NCBI GenBank assembly: GCA_003497765.1
Contig: DNNY01000088.1
Location: 1-16,501, forward strand
DNA length: 16,501 bases
Source of the DNA: Oceanospirillaceae bacterium
GTDB lineage: Bacteria > Pseudomonadota > Gammaproteobacteria > Pseudomonadales > Balneatricaceae
Direction: 5' to 3'
Below, piece by piece: positions 8,865 through 16,501 of this stretch. Under the pieces are notes generated by a model that did no database searches, was not told the origin of the DNA, and saw only the letters and a program-made list of their open reading frames with translations. Made by a program: the position numbers and the translations under genes. Numbering within the stretch: the stretch's first letter is position 1; each line of letters begins with the position of its first letter.

Positions 8865-10079
8865 ATGAAACTGCCTCTGTATTTAGACTATTCTTCAACT
8901 ACGCCAGTCGATCCCCGTGTAGCGAAGTTAATGTGCGATTGTTTGACACAAGAAGGTAACTTTGGCAACCCGGCCTCACGCTCCCATTTATATGGTTGGC
9001 AAGCTGAGGAAGCGGTAGAGACTGCTCGTCGCCAAGTAGCTGATCTAGTGAATGCGGATCCACGTGAAATTGTGTGGACCTCAGGAGCGACTGAATCAAA
9101 TAATTTAGCCATTAAGGGCATTGCCCACTTTTATCATAAAAAGGGTAAGCACATTATCACCTCAAAGATTGAGCACAAAGCTGTGTTAGATACTGCACGC
9201 CAGTTAGAGCGTGAAGGCTTTGAAGTTACTTATCTTGATCCTGATGCTGATGGTCTGATTTCCCCAGCAATGGTTCAAGATGCAATGCGTGAAGATACAA
9301 TTTTGGTGTCTTTGATGCATGTAAACAATGAAATTGGTGTGGTAACGGATCTCGCTGCCATTGGTGAAGTTACCCGCGCAGCGAAAGTATTTTTCCACGT
9401 TGATGCAGCACAAAGTCCAGGCAAAATTGCGATCGACTTAGAAGCCATGAAAGTAGACTTAATGTCTTTCTCGGCCCATAAAGTATACGGCCCTAAAGGG
9501 ATTGGTGCTTTATATGTGCGTCGTAAGCCACGTGTTCGTCTGGAAGCGCAAATGCACGGTGGTGGTCACGAGCGTGGGATGCGTTCAGGTACTTTGCCAA
9601 CTCACCAGATTGTGGGCATGGGTGCGGCTTTTGCGATTGCTAAGGAAGAAATGGCAGAAGAAAACGAGCGTATTCTAGCTTTACGTCAGCGTCTATGGAA
9701 CGGTGTAAGTGATATGGAAGAGGTGTACCTAAATGGATCTATTGATCAGCGTGTAGCTGGCAATGCCAATATTAGTTTTAACTATGTAGAAGGTGAATCT
9801 CTGCTTATGTCACTGCGCGAATTGGCGGTTTCTTCAGGCTCGGCCTGTACTTCTGCCAGCCTCGAGCCATCTTATGTGCTGCGAGCGCTGGGTATGAATG
9901 ATGAGCTGGCACATAGTTCTATTCGTTTTAGTATTGGGCGCTTTACTACCACCGCAGATGTGGACCAAGCCATTGCTCAGGTGCGCAAAGCCGTAACCAA
10001 ACTGCGTGAGTTGTCGCCATTATGGGATATGTACAAAGATGGTGTTGATTTAAATAGCGTGCAGTGGGCAGCCCACTAA
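8865..10079 (+). CDS. iscS: Cysteine desulfurase IscS
   Basis: IscS is a PLP enzyme that removes sulfur from cysteine and passes it, as a persulfide, to IscU and other acceptors such as tRNA-thiolation proteins. From the ATG at 8865 it has 404 residues, identical in length to E. coli IscS. GGAGAG (8852-8857) seven bases upstream supports this start over a GTG at 8850. The PLP lysine is K206 in [12 protein letters not shown] and the persulfide cysteine is C328 in [14 protein letters not shown]. The ligand motif [13 protein letters not shown] and the C-terminal end [19 protein letters not shown], which touches IscU, are conserved. The gene is followed by iscU after 40 bases. Confidence 0.99.
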   Translation: MKLPLYLDYSSTTPVDPRVAKLMCDCLTQEGNFGNPASRSHLYGWQAEEAVETARRQVADLVNADPREIVWTSGATESNNLAIKGIAHFYHKKGKHIITSKIEHKAVLDTARQLEREGFEVTYLDPDADGLISPAMVQDAMREDTILVSLMHVNNEIGVVTDLAAIGEVTRAAKVFFHVDAAQSPGKIAIDLEAMKVDLMSFSAHKVYGPKGIGALYVRRKPRVRLEAQMHGGGHERGMRSGTLPTHQIVGMGAAFAIAKEEMAEENERILALRQRLWNGVSDMEEVYLNGSIDQRVAGNANISFNYVEGESLLMSLRELAVSSGSACTSASLEPSYVLRALGMNDELAHSSIRFSIGRFTTTADVDQAIAQVRKAVTKLRELSPLWDMYKDGVDLNSVQWAAH

Positions 10080-10119
10080 CACAAGGCAATATTTAGTAGG
10101 AATTGAGGAGATATGGATC

Positions 10120-10497
10120 ATGGCATATAGCGAACAGGTTATTGATCATTACGAAAACCCCCGCAACGTGGGTAAGATGGATGAAGCTGATGCACAAGTT
10201 GGCACTGGCATGGTAGGTGCCCCTGCATGTGGTGACGTGATGCGCTTGCAGATTAGAGTAAGTGAAGAAGGAATTATTGAAGACGCCAAGTTTAAAACTT
10301 ATGGCTGTGGTTCTGCCATTGCTTCCAGCTCTTTAGTGACTGAGTGGATGAAAGGCATGACCTTAGAAGAGGCTGGTGAAATTCGTAACTCGTCTATCTC
10401 GGAAGAGCTGGCTTTACCCCCAGTCAAAATACACTGTTCAGTATTAGCCGAAGATGCGATTAAAGCAGCTATCGACAATTACAAGAGCAAGCAGTAA
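10120..10497 (+). CDS. iscU: Fe-S cluster assembly scaffold IscU
   Basis: IscU is the scaffold on which [2Fe-2S] clusters are built from IscS sulfur. The 125-residue protein is nearly colinear with the E. coli one. Cluster-binding residues C37 (VGAPACGD, with D39), C63 (KTYGCGSA) and C106 (KIHCSVL) are present. The chaperone recognition motif LPPVK, bound by HscA, is at 99-103. GAGGAG (10105-10110) lies nine bases before the ATG. No unusual features. Confidence 0.99.
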   Translation: MAYSEQVIDHYENPRNVGKMDEADAQVGTGMVGAPACGDVMRLQIRVSEEGIIEDAKFKTYGCGSAIASSSLVTEWMKGMTLEEAGEIRNSSISEELALPPVKIHCSVLAEDAIKAAIDNYKSKQ

Positions 10498-10509
10498 CAG
10501 GAGTTAATC

Positions 10510-10833
10510 ATGGCTATTACCATGTCTCAGGCAGCGGCAGATCACGTTAGTAATTATTTAGCTAATCGTGGTCATGGGCTAGGTGTGCGTTTAGGTGTGC
10601 GCACTACAGGTTGTTCTGGCATGGCCTATGTGCTGGAGTTTGTGGACGCTATTGCTGAGCACGATGAGGTGTTTGAATCCCATGGCATTAAGGTCGTTAT
10701 TGATCCTAAAAGCATGGTGTATCTAAACGGCACAGAGCTGGATTATGTTAAGGAAGGCTTAAATGAAGGTTTTCAGTTTAACAATCCCAATGTCAAAAAC
10801 GAGTGTGGTTGTGGCGAGAGCTTTAATGTCTAA
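10510..10833 (+). CDS. iscA: A-type Fe-S carrier protein IscA
   Basis: IscA is an A-type carrier that moves iron or clusters from the IscU scaffold to targets, especially [4Fe-4S] proteins. The 107-residue length is typical. The three conserved cysteines C35 (TTGCSGMAY), C99 and C101 (ECGCGESF) are in place. ACAGGAG, which contains AGGAG, lies just after the iscU stop and seven or eight bases before the ATG. The next gene, hscB, starts 112 bases downstream after a hairpin-containing gap. Confidence 0.98.
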   Translation: MAITMSQAAADHVSNYLANRGHGLGVRLGVRTTGCSGMAYVLEFVDAIAEHDEVFESHGIKVVIDPKSMVYLNGTELDYVKEGLNEGFQFNNPNVKNECGCGESFNV

Positions 10834-10840
10834 GCAGTAT

Positions 10841-10863
10841 GCTGCATCGGCTCTCAATGCAGC
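10841..10863 (+). other. Hairpin between iscA and hscB
   Basis: GCTGCAT (10841-10847) and ATGCAGC (10857-10863) form a perfect 7-bp stem with a 9-base loop, starting 7 bases after the iscA stop. No T-run follows, so full termination is unlikely. It may stabilise the upstream iscRSUA message or set a lower level of hscBA-fdx. This 112-base gap is the largest inside the operon. Confidence 0.45.
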
Positions 10864-10945
10864 TCACTGATACATTTAATACTGCTGGATCTAATCGATC
10901 TGCGACTTTATTAAGCTTCTCTGAACTTTGCAGGAAACACGGCAA

Positions 10946-11473
10946 GTGGATTTAACGAAAGATTACTTCAGTAACCTCGGCTTGCCTTGCGGTTACCAAA
11001 TAGATTTGGCTGCCTTAGCCGATAGCCACCGTCAGTTACAGCAAGCTCATCACCCAGATCGATTTGCTGCTAGTGGCGAAGCCGAGCAACGTCAGGCAGT
11101 GCAAACGGCCTCCTATCTCAATCAAGCCTATGGTGTACTAAGATCGCCATTAAAGCGTGCTATCTATCTTCTTGAACTTCAAGGTATGGAGCCTTTGGCG
11201 CCGACCAATACCTCAATGCCGATGGATTTTTTGCTGCAACAAATGCAGTTGCGTGAGCGCATGGAAGAGCTGCCCGCCGCAGCTGATGTTGAGGCCGAAA
11301 TCGAGCAGCTAGCAGATGAATTGTTGGCTATGCATAAACAGTTGCAGACAGACTTTGCTGCGGCTTATGAAGCTAGCCAATTGCCAGCAGCCGAGGTGGT
11401 AGTGCGGAAACTGCAGTTTATCGAAAAATTACAACAGGAATGCAATGACCTTGAAGGTCGATTGTTGGACTAA
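10946..11473 (+). CDS. hscB: Co-chaperone HscB
   Basis: HscB is the J-domain partner of HscA. It brings IscU-cluster to HscA and stimulates its ATPase. I place the start at GTG 10946, where AGGAAA (10932-10937) gives a normal Shine-Dalgarno spacing. An upstream in-frame TTG at 10928 has none. This gives 175 residues, close to the 171 of E. coli. The J domain occupies about 1-75 with DYFSNLGL and the HPD motif at 36-38 in HHPDRF. The C-terminal three-helix part that binds IscU includes [15 protein letters not shown] and ends [23 protein letters not shown]. HscA follows after 11 bases. Confidence 0.95.
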   Translation: MDLTKDYFSNLGLPCGYQIDLAALADSHRQLQQAHHPDRFAASGEAEQRQAVQTASYLNQAYGVLRSPLKRAIYLLELQGMEPLAPTNTSMPMDFLLQQMQLRERMEELPAAADVEAEIEQLADELLAMHKQLQTDFAAAYEASQLPAAEVVVRKLQFIEKLQQECNDLEGRLLD

Positions 11474-11484
11474 GAGAAGCAAAT

Positions 11485-13359
11485 ATGGCTCTTCTACAAA
11501 TTGCTGAACCTGGCCAAAGTGCCAAGCCCCATCAGCGTAAATTGGCTGTGGGTATTGATTTAGGTACTACCCATTCGCTGGTGGCCACGGTTCGTAGTGG
11601 GCGTGCAGAAACCTTAGCCGACTCCAAAGGTACCCATCTATTGCCGTCAGTTGTGCGCTATCGGGCTGATGAGTTACCCCAAGTGGGTACAAAGGCATTA
11701 CAGCACCTCGTTGATGATGCCGCCAACACCATTATGTCGGTTAAGCGTTTAATGGGGCGTGGATTACAAGATGTCACTCGCTTAGGCGAGCAGATGCCAT
11801 ATATTTTTGAGGCCTGTGAAAGTGGCATGCCTATGTTGCGAACGGCTGCTGGTTTAAAAAGCCCAGTGCAAGTCTCTGCTGATATCCTGCGTGTCCTAGC
11901 GCAGCGCGGTGAGGCTAGCTTGGGTGGCGATCTAGTGGGTGCCGTGATTACCGTGCCTGCCTATTTTGATGATGCCCAACGTCAAGCCACAAAAGATGCA
12001 GCGACCTTGTCGGGTATTCAAGTTCTACGTTTACTTAATGAGCCCACTGCGGCAGCTGTAGCCTATGGTTTAGATAATGAGCAAGAAAGCACTATCGCTG
12101 TTTTTGACTTAGGTGGTGGTACTTTTGATATCTCTATTTTGCGTATGCAAAAGGGTGTTTTTGAGGTGCTTTCCACAGGTGGTGATTCCGCCCTTGGTGG
12201 TGATGACTTTGATCATGCGATTGCTAATTGGGTTTGTGATCAGCGCAATATCCAGAATCTGGAATTAGCTCAGCAGCGTTTTCTTTTGCGTCAGGCTCGC
12301 CAAGCAAAAGAGCAATTAAGTGATACCGCAGTCACGACTATTACTTTTGCTGACTGGCCCGAGACAAGTTGCCCGGCAGATATTGAATTGACTCGCGAAC
12401 AGTTAAATAGTTTGCTTGATCCAGTCATTGCTAAAACCCTGCGCGCCACTAAAAAAGCCCTGCGTGATGCGGGTATGACTATCGACGATATTAATCAGGT
12501 AGTTATGGTAGGTGGTTCTACCCGTGTCATACGGGTACAAGAAAAAGTCGCTGCATTGTTTGGTAGGCCACCATTAACCAGTATTGACCCCGATCGCGTG
12601 GTTGCTTTGGGTGCTGCGCGACAGGCTGATGTACTGGTGGGTAATCAAACTGGTGATGAGATGCTATTACTGGATGTTTTACCCTTATCCCTCGGTTTGG
12701 AAACCATGGGAGGCCTAGTGGAAAAAGTCATTGATCGTAATACACCAATTCCAGTGGCTCGAGCCCAAGAATTTACTACCTACCAGGACGGGCAAGTCGC
12801 TATGGCTATTCATGTCCTGCAAGGCGAGCGCGACCTGGTTCAAGACTGTCGCTCGTTGGCGCGCTTTGAATTGCGCGGCATTCCCCCTATGGCTGCTGGT
12901 GCTGCTAAAGTACGCGTCACCTTTCAGGTTGATGCCGATGGTCTGTTGGAAGTCGGTGCTCGAGAGCTTACTTCAGGGGTTGCGACGACGGTGCAGGTAA
13001 AGCCATCTTATGGCCTATCTGAAAATGAGATAGCCGATATGATCAAAGCCTCTTGGAGCAATGTCGATGCTGATCGTGGGGCGCGCAGTTTGCGTGAGCA
13101 ACAGGTCGAAGCAGACCGCTTGTTAGCGTCGATAACTATAGCCATGGAAGCTGATGGTGAGCGTTTGCTGAATGAGAATGAACGGCAAGCCATTATTAAA
13201 CAAATGGAAACCTTGATTGTGGCACGCAATGGTGATGATCATCATGCCATAGCAAAACAAATCGATATCTTGGCTAAAGCCACAGATACATTTGCTGGGC
13301 GTCGTATGGATGATTCCATTAAACGTGCTTTAGCTGGCAAAGCCGTCGATAATATTTAA
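11485..13359 (+). CDS. hscA: Hsp70-type chaperone HscA
   Basis: HscA is a specialised Hsp70 that uses ATP to release clusters from IscU, recognising its LPPVK motif. The 624-residue length agrees with the family (E. coli 616). The nucleotide-binding domain shows [13 protein letters not shown] (22-34), the [20 protein letters not shown] motif, [13 protein letters not shown] (183-195), the phosphate loop [14 protein letters not shown] (206-219) and [13 protein letters not shown] (340-352). The substrate-binding domain begins near [14 protein letters not shown] (397-410), and a helical lid makes up the C-terminus. The gene begins 11 bases after hscB and is followed by fdx 13 bases after its stop. 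No anomalies. Confidence 0.98.
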   Translation: MALLQIAEPGQSAKPHQRKLAVGIDLGTTHSLVATVRSGRAETLADSKGTHLLPSVVRYRADELPQVGTKALQHLVDDAANTIMSVKRLMGRGLQDVTRLGEQMPYIFEACESGMPMLRTAAGLKSPVQVSADILRVLAQRGEASLGGDLVGAVITVPAYFDDAQRQATKDAATLSGIQVLRLLNEPTAAAVAYGLDNEQESTIAVFDLGGGTFDISILRMQKGVFEVLSTGGDSALGGDDFDHAIANWVCDQRNIQNLELAQQRFLLRQARQAKEQLSDTAVTTITFADWPETSCPADIELTREQLNSLLDPVIAKTLRATKKALRDAGMTIDDINQVVMVGGSTRVIRVQEKVAALFGRPPLTSIDPDRVVALGAARQADVLVGNQTGDEMLLLDVLPLSLGLETMGGLVEKVIDRNTPIPVARAQEFTTYQDGQVAMAIHVLQGERDLVQDCRSLARFELRGIPPMAAGAAKVRVTFQVDADGLLEVGARELTSGVATTVQVKPSYGLSENEIADMIKASWSNVDADRGARSLREQQVEADRLLASITIAMEADGERLLNENERQAIIKQMETLIVARNGDDHHAIAKQIDILAKATDTFAGRRMDDSIKRALAGKAVDNI

Positions 13360-13372
13360 CAGAGAGATTAAT

Positions 13373-13711
13373 ATGCCACAAATTATATTTTTACCCCATG
13401 AGGAGTTATGTCCGGATGGTATTGTAGCCGAAGCGCAAGCTGGTGAGACTATCTTAGATGTGGCGCTGGCTAATGGTATAGAGCTTGAACATGCCTGTGA
13501 GAAGTCTTGTGCCTGTACAACTTGTCATATTCACGTCCGCGAGGGATTTGATTCTCTGCCAGAAGCGGATGAACTTGAAGAGGATTATCTGGATAAAGCA
13601 TGGGGCGTAGATCCAGATTCACGACTCAGTTGTCAGGTCATTGTCGAGGACCAAGATCTGGTCGTAGAAATTCCCAAGTACACAATCAATATGGTGTCTG
13701 AAAGACATTAA
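13373..13711 (+). CDS. fdx: [2Fe-2S] ferredoxin of the ISC system
   Basis: This ferredoxin supplies electrons to IscS/IscU during cluster assembly. The 112-residue protein is of the adrenodoxin type. Cluster ligands are C42, C48, C51 and C87, with the extra conserved C46, in the loop EHACEKSCACTTCHIHV and in RLSCQVIV. An acidic patch (SLPEADELEEDYLDKAWG, about 61-78) is the usual partner-binding surface. AGAGAG precedes the ATG. The position between hscA and iscX is standard. Confidence 0.98.
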   Translation: MPQIIFLPHEELCPDGIVAEAQAGETILDVALANGIELEHACEKSCACTTCHIHVREGFDSLPEADELEEDYLDKAWGVDPDSRLSCQVIVEDQDLVVEIPKYTINMVSERH

Positions 13712-13722
13712 TAGGGGTCGTT

Positions 13723-13920
13723 ATGATTAAGTGGACAGATATAAATGATATTGCGATTGAGCTGGCAGATAATCACTCAGATATAGACCCACAATATATT
13801 AATTTTGTGGATCTGCGTAATTTGGTGCTCAGTATCGAAGATTTTTCCGATGATCCTGATCGCTGTGGTGAAAAAATTCTAGAGGCCATTCAAATGGCTT
13901 GGATTGAAGAGTTGGATTAA
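13723..13920 (+). CDS. iscX: Small acidic ISC protein IscX (YfhJ)
   Basis: IscX is a small acidic protein that binds IscS and iron and modulates the rate of cluster synthesis. The 65-residue length matches E. coli IscX. Family sequence includes IKWTDINDIAIELAD at the start, the acidic IEDFSDDPD and the C-terminal EKILEAIQMAWIEE. The start ATG at 13723 has AGGGG (13713-13717) five bases upstream. It is the last gene of the ISC group. No terminator is visible after it, so some read-through into ndk is possible. Confidence 0.96.
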   Translation: MIKWTDINDIAIELADNHSDIDPQYINFVDLRNLVLSIEDFSDDPDRCGEKILEAIQMAWIEELD

Positions 13921-13966
13921 TTTGTACCATTAAAAGCTATGATTTTGACTTTGCTGCATAAAAGCA

Positions 13967-13995
13967 TTGTTACCCGCAACCGCAATAGGTAAAAT
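13967..13995 (+). promoter_or_regulatory. Promoter for ndk-rlmN
   Basis: TTGTTA (13967-13972) and TAAAAT (13990-13995) are exactly 17 bases apart in the 146-base gap after iscX. The start site would be near 14003, giving a leader of about 65 bases. A second possible -35, TTGACT, lies at 13945-13950 but lacks a good -10. The leader also holds a small GCC-GAAA-GGC hairpin at 14006-14015. Confidence 0.55.
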
Positions 13996-14022
13996 CCGCA
14001 CCCTAGCCGAAAGGCACTTATT

Positions 14023-14041
14023 TATACCAATGTATACCAAT
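14023..14041 (+). repeat. Tandem 9-mer in the ndk leader
   Basis: TATACCAAT occurs at 14023-14031 and again at 14033-14041, a period of 10 bases or one DNA turn. It lies just upstream of the ndk Shine-Dalgarno GGAGA (14055-14059). It could be a regulator site or chance in AT-rich sequence. Confidence 0.6.
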
Positions 14042-14066
14042 TTTAAGCCCGATTTGGAGAAAATTT

Positions 14067-14492
14067 ATGGCCGTTGAACGTACTCTTTCTATTATCAAAC
14101 CTGATGCTGTTGCTAAAAATGCAGTGGGTCAAATTCTTAGCCGTTTTGAAGCTGCTGGCCTACAGGTTGTTGCGCTTAAAATGCAACAGCTTTCTCAAGA
14201 GCAAGCTGAAGGTTTTTATGCCGAGCACAGCGAACGTCCATTCTTTAAAGATTTGGTTGCTTTTATGACCTCTGGTCCTGTTTCAGTTCAGGTTTTAGAG
14301 GGTGAAGGCGCCATCTCAAAGAACCGCGACCTAATGGGAGCGACTAATCCACAGGAAGCAGCGGCTGGCACAATCCGTGCTGACTTTGCGACTTCGATTG
14401 ATGCTAATGCGGCTCATGGTTCAGATTCTGAAACATCAGCGCCGCGCGAAGTTGCTTACTTCTTCGATGATAACGAGATCTGTGCTCGTTAA
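14067..14492 (+). CDS. ndk: Nucleoside diphosphate kinase
   Basis: Ndk transfers the gamma phosphate between nucleoside triphosphates and diphosphates through a phospho-histidine. The 141-residue length matches E. coli (143). The catalytic histidine is H117 in [23 protein letters not shown] (4-18), [18 protein letters not shown] and the C-terminal [12 protein letters not shown] are conserved. GGAGA (14055-14059) is seven bases before the ATG. RlmN starts 17 bases after the stop, as in pseudomonads. Confidence 0.98.
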   Translation: MAVERTLSIIKPDAVAKNAVGQILSRFEAAGLQVVALKMQQLSQEQAEGFYAEHSERPFFKDLVAFMTSGPVSVQVLEGEGAISKNRDLMGATNPQEAAAGTIRADFATSIDANAAHGSDSETSAPREVAYFFDDNEICAR

Positions 14493-14509
14493 TTAATGCG
14501 AGAAAACTA

Positions 14510-15703
14510 ATGCCTGATAGTGCATTAAATACAGCAGAGCAGTATACGCCCCAGCCGGTTAAAACCAACCTGTTGGGGCTTTCTGTTTCCAAGCTAGGCG
14601 ATTTCTTCGAACAGTTGGGAGAGAAGCGTTTTCGTGCCACGCAAATGGTGAAGTGGATTCATCAGATGGGCGAACGTGACTTCGATAAGATGACTAATTT
14701 GTCGAAATCACTGCGTGAAAAGCTCCATAAGTCTGCAGAAATCTGCTTGCCTGAGGTGGTTAGCTGCCAAGATTCCAGTGATGGCACCCGCAAGTGGCTG
14801 ATTAAGGTCGAAGGGGGAAGTTGTATTGAAATGGTTTATATCCCTGAGAAGGATCGAGGAACGCTCTGTGTATCATCACAAATTGGCTGTGCTCTCGACT
14901 GTAGTTTTTGCGCTACTGGTAAGCAGGGATTTAATCGCGATCTAAGTACTGCAGAAATAATTGGACAGCTGTGGATTGCAGCCCAATCATTTGATCAATT
15001 CGGCACTAAATCGCCTCGTCGTGTAACCAATGTGGTGATGATGGGTATGGGCGAACCACTCATGAATTTCGACAATGTAGTGGATGCCATGAATATTATG
15101 CTCGACGACAATGGCTATGGCCTCTCCAAGCGCCGGGTAACTCTGAGCACCGCGGGAATGGTCCCCGAAGTCGATCGCCTCGGTGATGTCAGCGATGTCT
15201 CCCTGGCGATCTCGCTGCATGCGCCCAACGACGAGCTGCGCAATGAGCTGGTGCCGATCAACCGCAAGTACCCGCTGCAGAGTTTTGTCGACAGCGCACG
15301 GCGCTACCTGGACAAAATGCCCGACAACCGTCGCAAAATCACGGTGGAATATACACTGATAGACAAGGTTAATGATCGCGATGAACACGCCCGGGAGTTA
15401 TCGACCCTGCTGCGTGACCTGCCCTGCAAGATCAACCTGATTCCGTTTAACCCGTTCCCCGGATCCGGCTATAAAAAGGTCACCAAAGTCGCCCTGGGGC
15501 GGTTTAGGGACATTCTGCATAATGACGGGTACACTGTAACTGTTCGTACCACCCGCGGTGATGATATCGCTGCTGCCTGTGGTCAGCTGGCCGGAGAAGT
15601 AAACGACCGCACCAAGCGCCAGCAGCGCTACAAGAAACGTCTTGATGAGGAGCAGGTGTCGGGGCAGGTGTCGGAACAGATAGTCAAGATAGTTGGCCAG
15701 TAG
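14510..15703 (+). CDS. rlmN: Dual-specificity RNA methyltransferase RlmN
   Basis: RlmN is a radical-SAM enzyme that methylates C2 of adenine 2503 in 23S rRNA and of adenine 37 in some tRNAs. The 397-residue protein is slightly longer than E. coli RlmN at both ends. The [4Fe-4S] ligands are C127, C131 and C134 in [17 protein letters not shown]. The methyl-carrying cysteine is C357 in [25 protein letters not shown] (174-186) and [12 protein letters not shown] are intact. The protein reads as one complete family member, but its DNA does not: up to about codon 203 CTG makes up 4 of 17 leucine codons, afterwards 15 of 19, and GC rises from about 40% to about 65% near 15120. The Shine-Dalgarno is weak (GCGAGAAA). 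A stop of a four-codon upstream ORF (14496-14510) overlaps the ATG. Confidence 0.95.
   Translation: MPDSALNTAEQYTPQPVKTNLLGLSVSKLGDFFEQLGEKRFRATQMVKWIHQMGERDFDKMTNLSKSLREKLHKSAEICLPEVVSCQDSSDGTRKWLIKVEGGSCIEMVYIPEKDRGTLCVSSQIGCALDCSFCATGKQGFNRDLSTAEIIGQLWIAAQSFDQFGTKSPRRVTNVVMMGMGEPLMNFDNVVDAMNIMLDDNGYGLSKRRVTLSTAGMVPEVDRLGDVSDVSLAISLHAPNDELRNELVPINRKYPLQSFVDSARRYLDKMPDNRRKITVEYTLIDKVNDRDEHARELSTLLRDLPCKINLIPFNPFPGSGYKKVTKVALGRFRDILHNDGYTVTVRTTRGDDIAAACGQLAGEVNDRTKRQQRYKKRLDEEQVSGQVSEQIVKIVGQ
14548..14589 (+). terminator. Terminator-like hairpin inside the rlmN 5' coding region
   Basis: GCCCCAGCCGGTT (14548-14560) pairs with AACCTGTTGGGGC (14567-14579), 12 of 13 positions including one G-U, around the loop AAAACC. 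TTTCTGTTT follows. It lies in codons 13-24 of rlmN, before the conserved part of the protein. It could end most ndk transcripts or act as an attenuator for rlmN when translation is low. The T-run is interrupted, so strength is uncertain. Confidence 0.5.
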
Positions 15704-15724
15704 AGACTGGCGGGGAAATGCCTT

Positions 15725-15744
15725 CTATTAATTATAATTAATAG
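15725..15744 (+). repeat. Perfect 20-bp palindrome between rlmN and pilF
   Basis: CTATTAATTATAATTAATAG reads the same on both strands over all 20 bases. It is entirely A/T except for the outer C and G, in otherwise GC-rich sequence. Both strands contain TATAAT at its centre, but no -35 is seen for pilF. It may be a dimeric regulator site or a promoter part. It ends 20 bases before the pilF ATG. Confidence 0.75.
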
Positions 15745-15764
15745 TGGTGACAGGGAGAGGGAAG

Positions 15765-16501
15765 ATGAACAGACGCATAGGAAATGTTGTAAAACTGGGT
15801 TTTTTGCTCACAGTACTGGCTGTCTCAGGCTGTGTGTCCGATGGCCCAAAGAGTGCCAACTCGGAAAACCCGGATGCTGCAAGCCAGCGGCATATCAGGC
15901 TGGCACTGAAATATATAGGGTCGGAGAGTCGCGAACTGGCGCGGGTCCACCTGAAGAAAGCCGCAAAATACAGATCGCGGTCGGCGCAGCTGGATAATGC
16001 TTACGCCCTGTTATACCAGAGCGAACGGGAATTTACGCTGGCCGAAGCACACTACAAAAAAGCGCTGGCAAGAGATATAAATTACACCCTGGCTCGCTAT
16101 AATTTTGCCGCCTTCCTATACAATCAGGGGCGCATAGAAGAGGCCAGGAAACAGATAGAGCGGGTCAGTGAAGACCTTGAGTACGACCGGCGCGCCCAGG
16201 CGTTTTATATACTGGGCCTGACCCAGAACAAGATGGGTGACAGCCAGTTGGCACTGCAATCCTTTGAGAGAGCCACACAGCTTTCATCGGGATTTGCACC
16301 GCCCTATATAGAGGCTGCTGAACTCTATTTCCAGCAGCAGGATTACCCGCTCTGCAAGCTGGCACTGGATCGCTTCAGGCAGATTAGTGAACCCACCGCC
16401 CAGAGCCTCTGGCTGGCGGTAAGGCTGGAAGAACGCTTTGGCAACAGGGGCAGGGCGGCCCGCGGGGGATTGAAGGTAAAGACTATGTTTCCCTACTCCC
16501 G
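15765..16501 (+). CDS. pilF: Type IV pilus biogenesis/stability lipoprotein PilF (PilW), 3' end missing
   Basis: PilF/PilW is an outer-membrane lipoprotein with TPR repeats that helps the secretin PilQ assemble in type IV pilus systems. The frame starts at ATG 15765 (GGGAGA six bases upstream) and stays open for 245 codons to the window edge. Pseudomonas PilF has about 250 residues, so only a short end should be missing. A signal peptide (about 1-22) ends in the lipobox VSGC with the lipidated cysteine C23. TPR-like helices follow, for example LDNAYALLYQSEREFTLAEA, ARYNFAAFLYNQGRIEEA (110-127), AFYILGLTQNKMGDSQLA and the following FERA. The place after rlmN matches pseudomonads. Codon use is unlike the rest of the window: 7 of 9 Ile codons are ATA, and AGA/AGG are used about ten times for Arg. 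Confidence 0.88.
   Translation, partial: MNRRIGNVVKLGFLLTVLAVSGCVSDGPKSANSENPDAASQRHIRLALKYIGSESRELARVHLKKAAKYRSRSAQLDNAYALLYQSEREFTLAEAHYKKALARDINYTLARYNFAAFLYNQGRIEEARKQIERVSEDLEYDRRAQAFYILGLTQNKMGDSQLALQSFERATQLSSGFAPPYIEAAELYFQQQDYPLCKLALDRFRQISEPTAQSLWLAVRLEERFGNRGRAARGGLKVKTMFPYS

Noticed and set aside
8216..13920. A novel gene within the ISC operon.
   Set aside because: All members are canonical in order, length and active-site residues. No extra frame fits in the gaps.
14074..14268. Second frame of 64 codons inside ndk.
   Set aside because: It overlaps the well-supported ndk frame and begins within it. Its Leu-rich translation is a by-product.
15000..15800. Insertion of a mobile element at the rlmN composition change.
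   Set aside because: There are no inverted terminal repeats, target duplication, integrase or transposase. The rlmN frame is continuous.
16165..16365. Minus-strand frame inside pilF.
   Set aside because: The plus strand encodes a continuous lipoprotein with TPR repeats. This frame has no ribosome binding site.

Overview
The window is a conserved gammaproteobacterial housekeeping stretch. Its gene order matches the one known from Pseudomonas and related orders: queA-tgt-yajC-secD-secF, suhB on the opposite strand, trmJ-cysE, iscRSUA-hscBA-fdx-iscX, ndk-rlmN-pilF. Moderate GC (mid-to-high 40s percent by eye) and TTA/TTG-rich leucine codons suggest a Cellvibrionales-like or other marine gammaproteobacterium. 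The genus cannot be named from sequence alone. No mobile element, CRISPR array, tRNA or rRNA was seen.

Layout. Bases 2-5383 (+) hold tRNA queuosine synthesis (queA, cut at the window edge, and tgt) followed by the YajC-SecD-SecF translocon accessory complex, closed by a strong intrinsic terminator. Bases 5494-6279 (-) encode a SuhB-like protein with a structured leader. Bases 6558-8169 (+) hold trmJ (tRNA ribose methylation) and cysE (serine acetyltransferase, cysteine supply). Bases 8216-13920 hold the full ISC iron-sulfur assembly operon, headed by iscR with a recognisable type-1 IscR box over its promoter. Cysteine from the CysE pathway feeds IscS, sulfur goes to the scaffold IscU, HscB/HscA discharge the cluster, and ferredoxin supplies electrons. 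Bases 14067-15703 hold ndk and rlmN, a radical-SAM enzyme that itself needs an Fe-S cluster. The window ends within pilF, a type IV pilus lipoprotein.

Most notable points. (1) SuhB keeps its fold and full length but has lost nearly all catalytic metal ligands of the inositol monophosphatase family, and its leader carries a boxA-like motif right before the Shine-Dalgarno. This fits a SuhB reduced to its Nus-factor (rRNA antitermination) role with boxA autoregulation. (2) Base composition and codon use change abruptly inside rlmN near 15120 and stay different to the end. This indicates either recombination with a GC-richer relative or an assembly chimera. (3) A terminator-like hairpin lies inside the first codons of rlmN. 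(4) A perfect 20-bp palindrome sits between rlmN and pilF.
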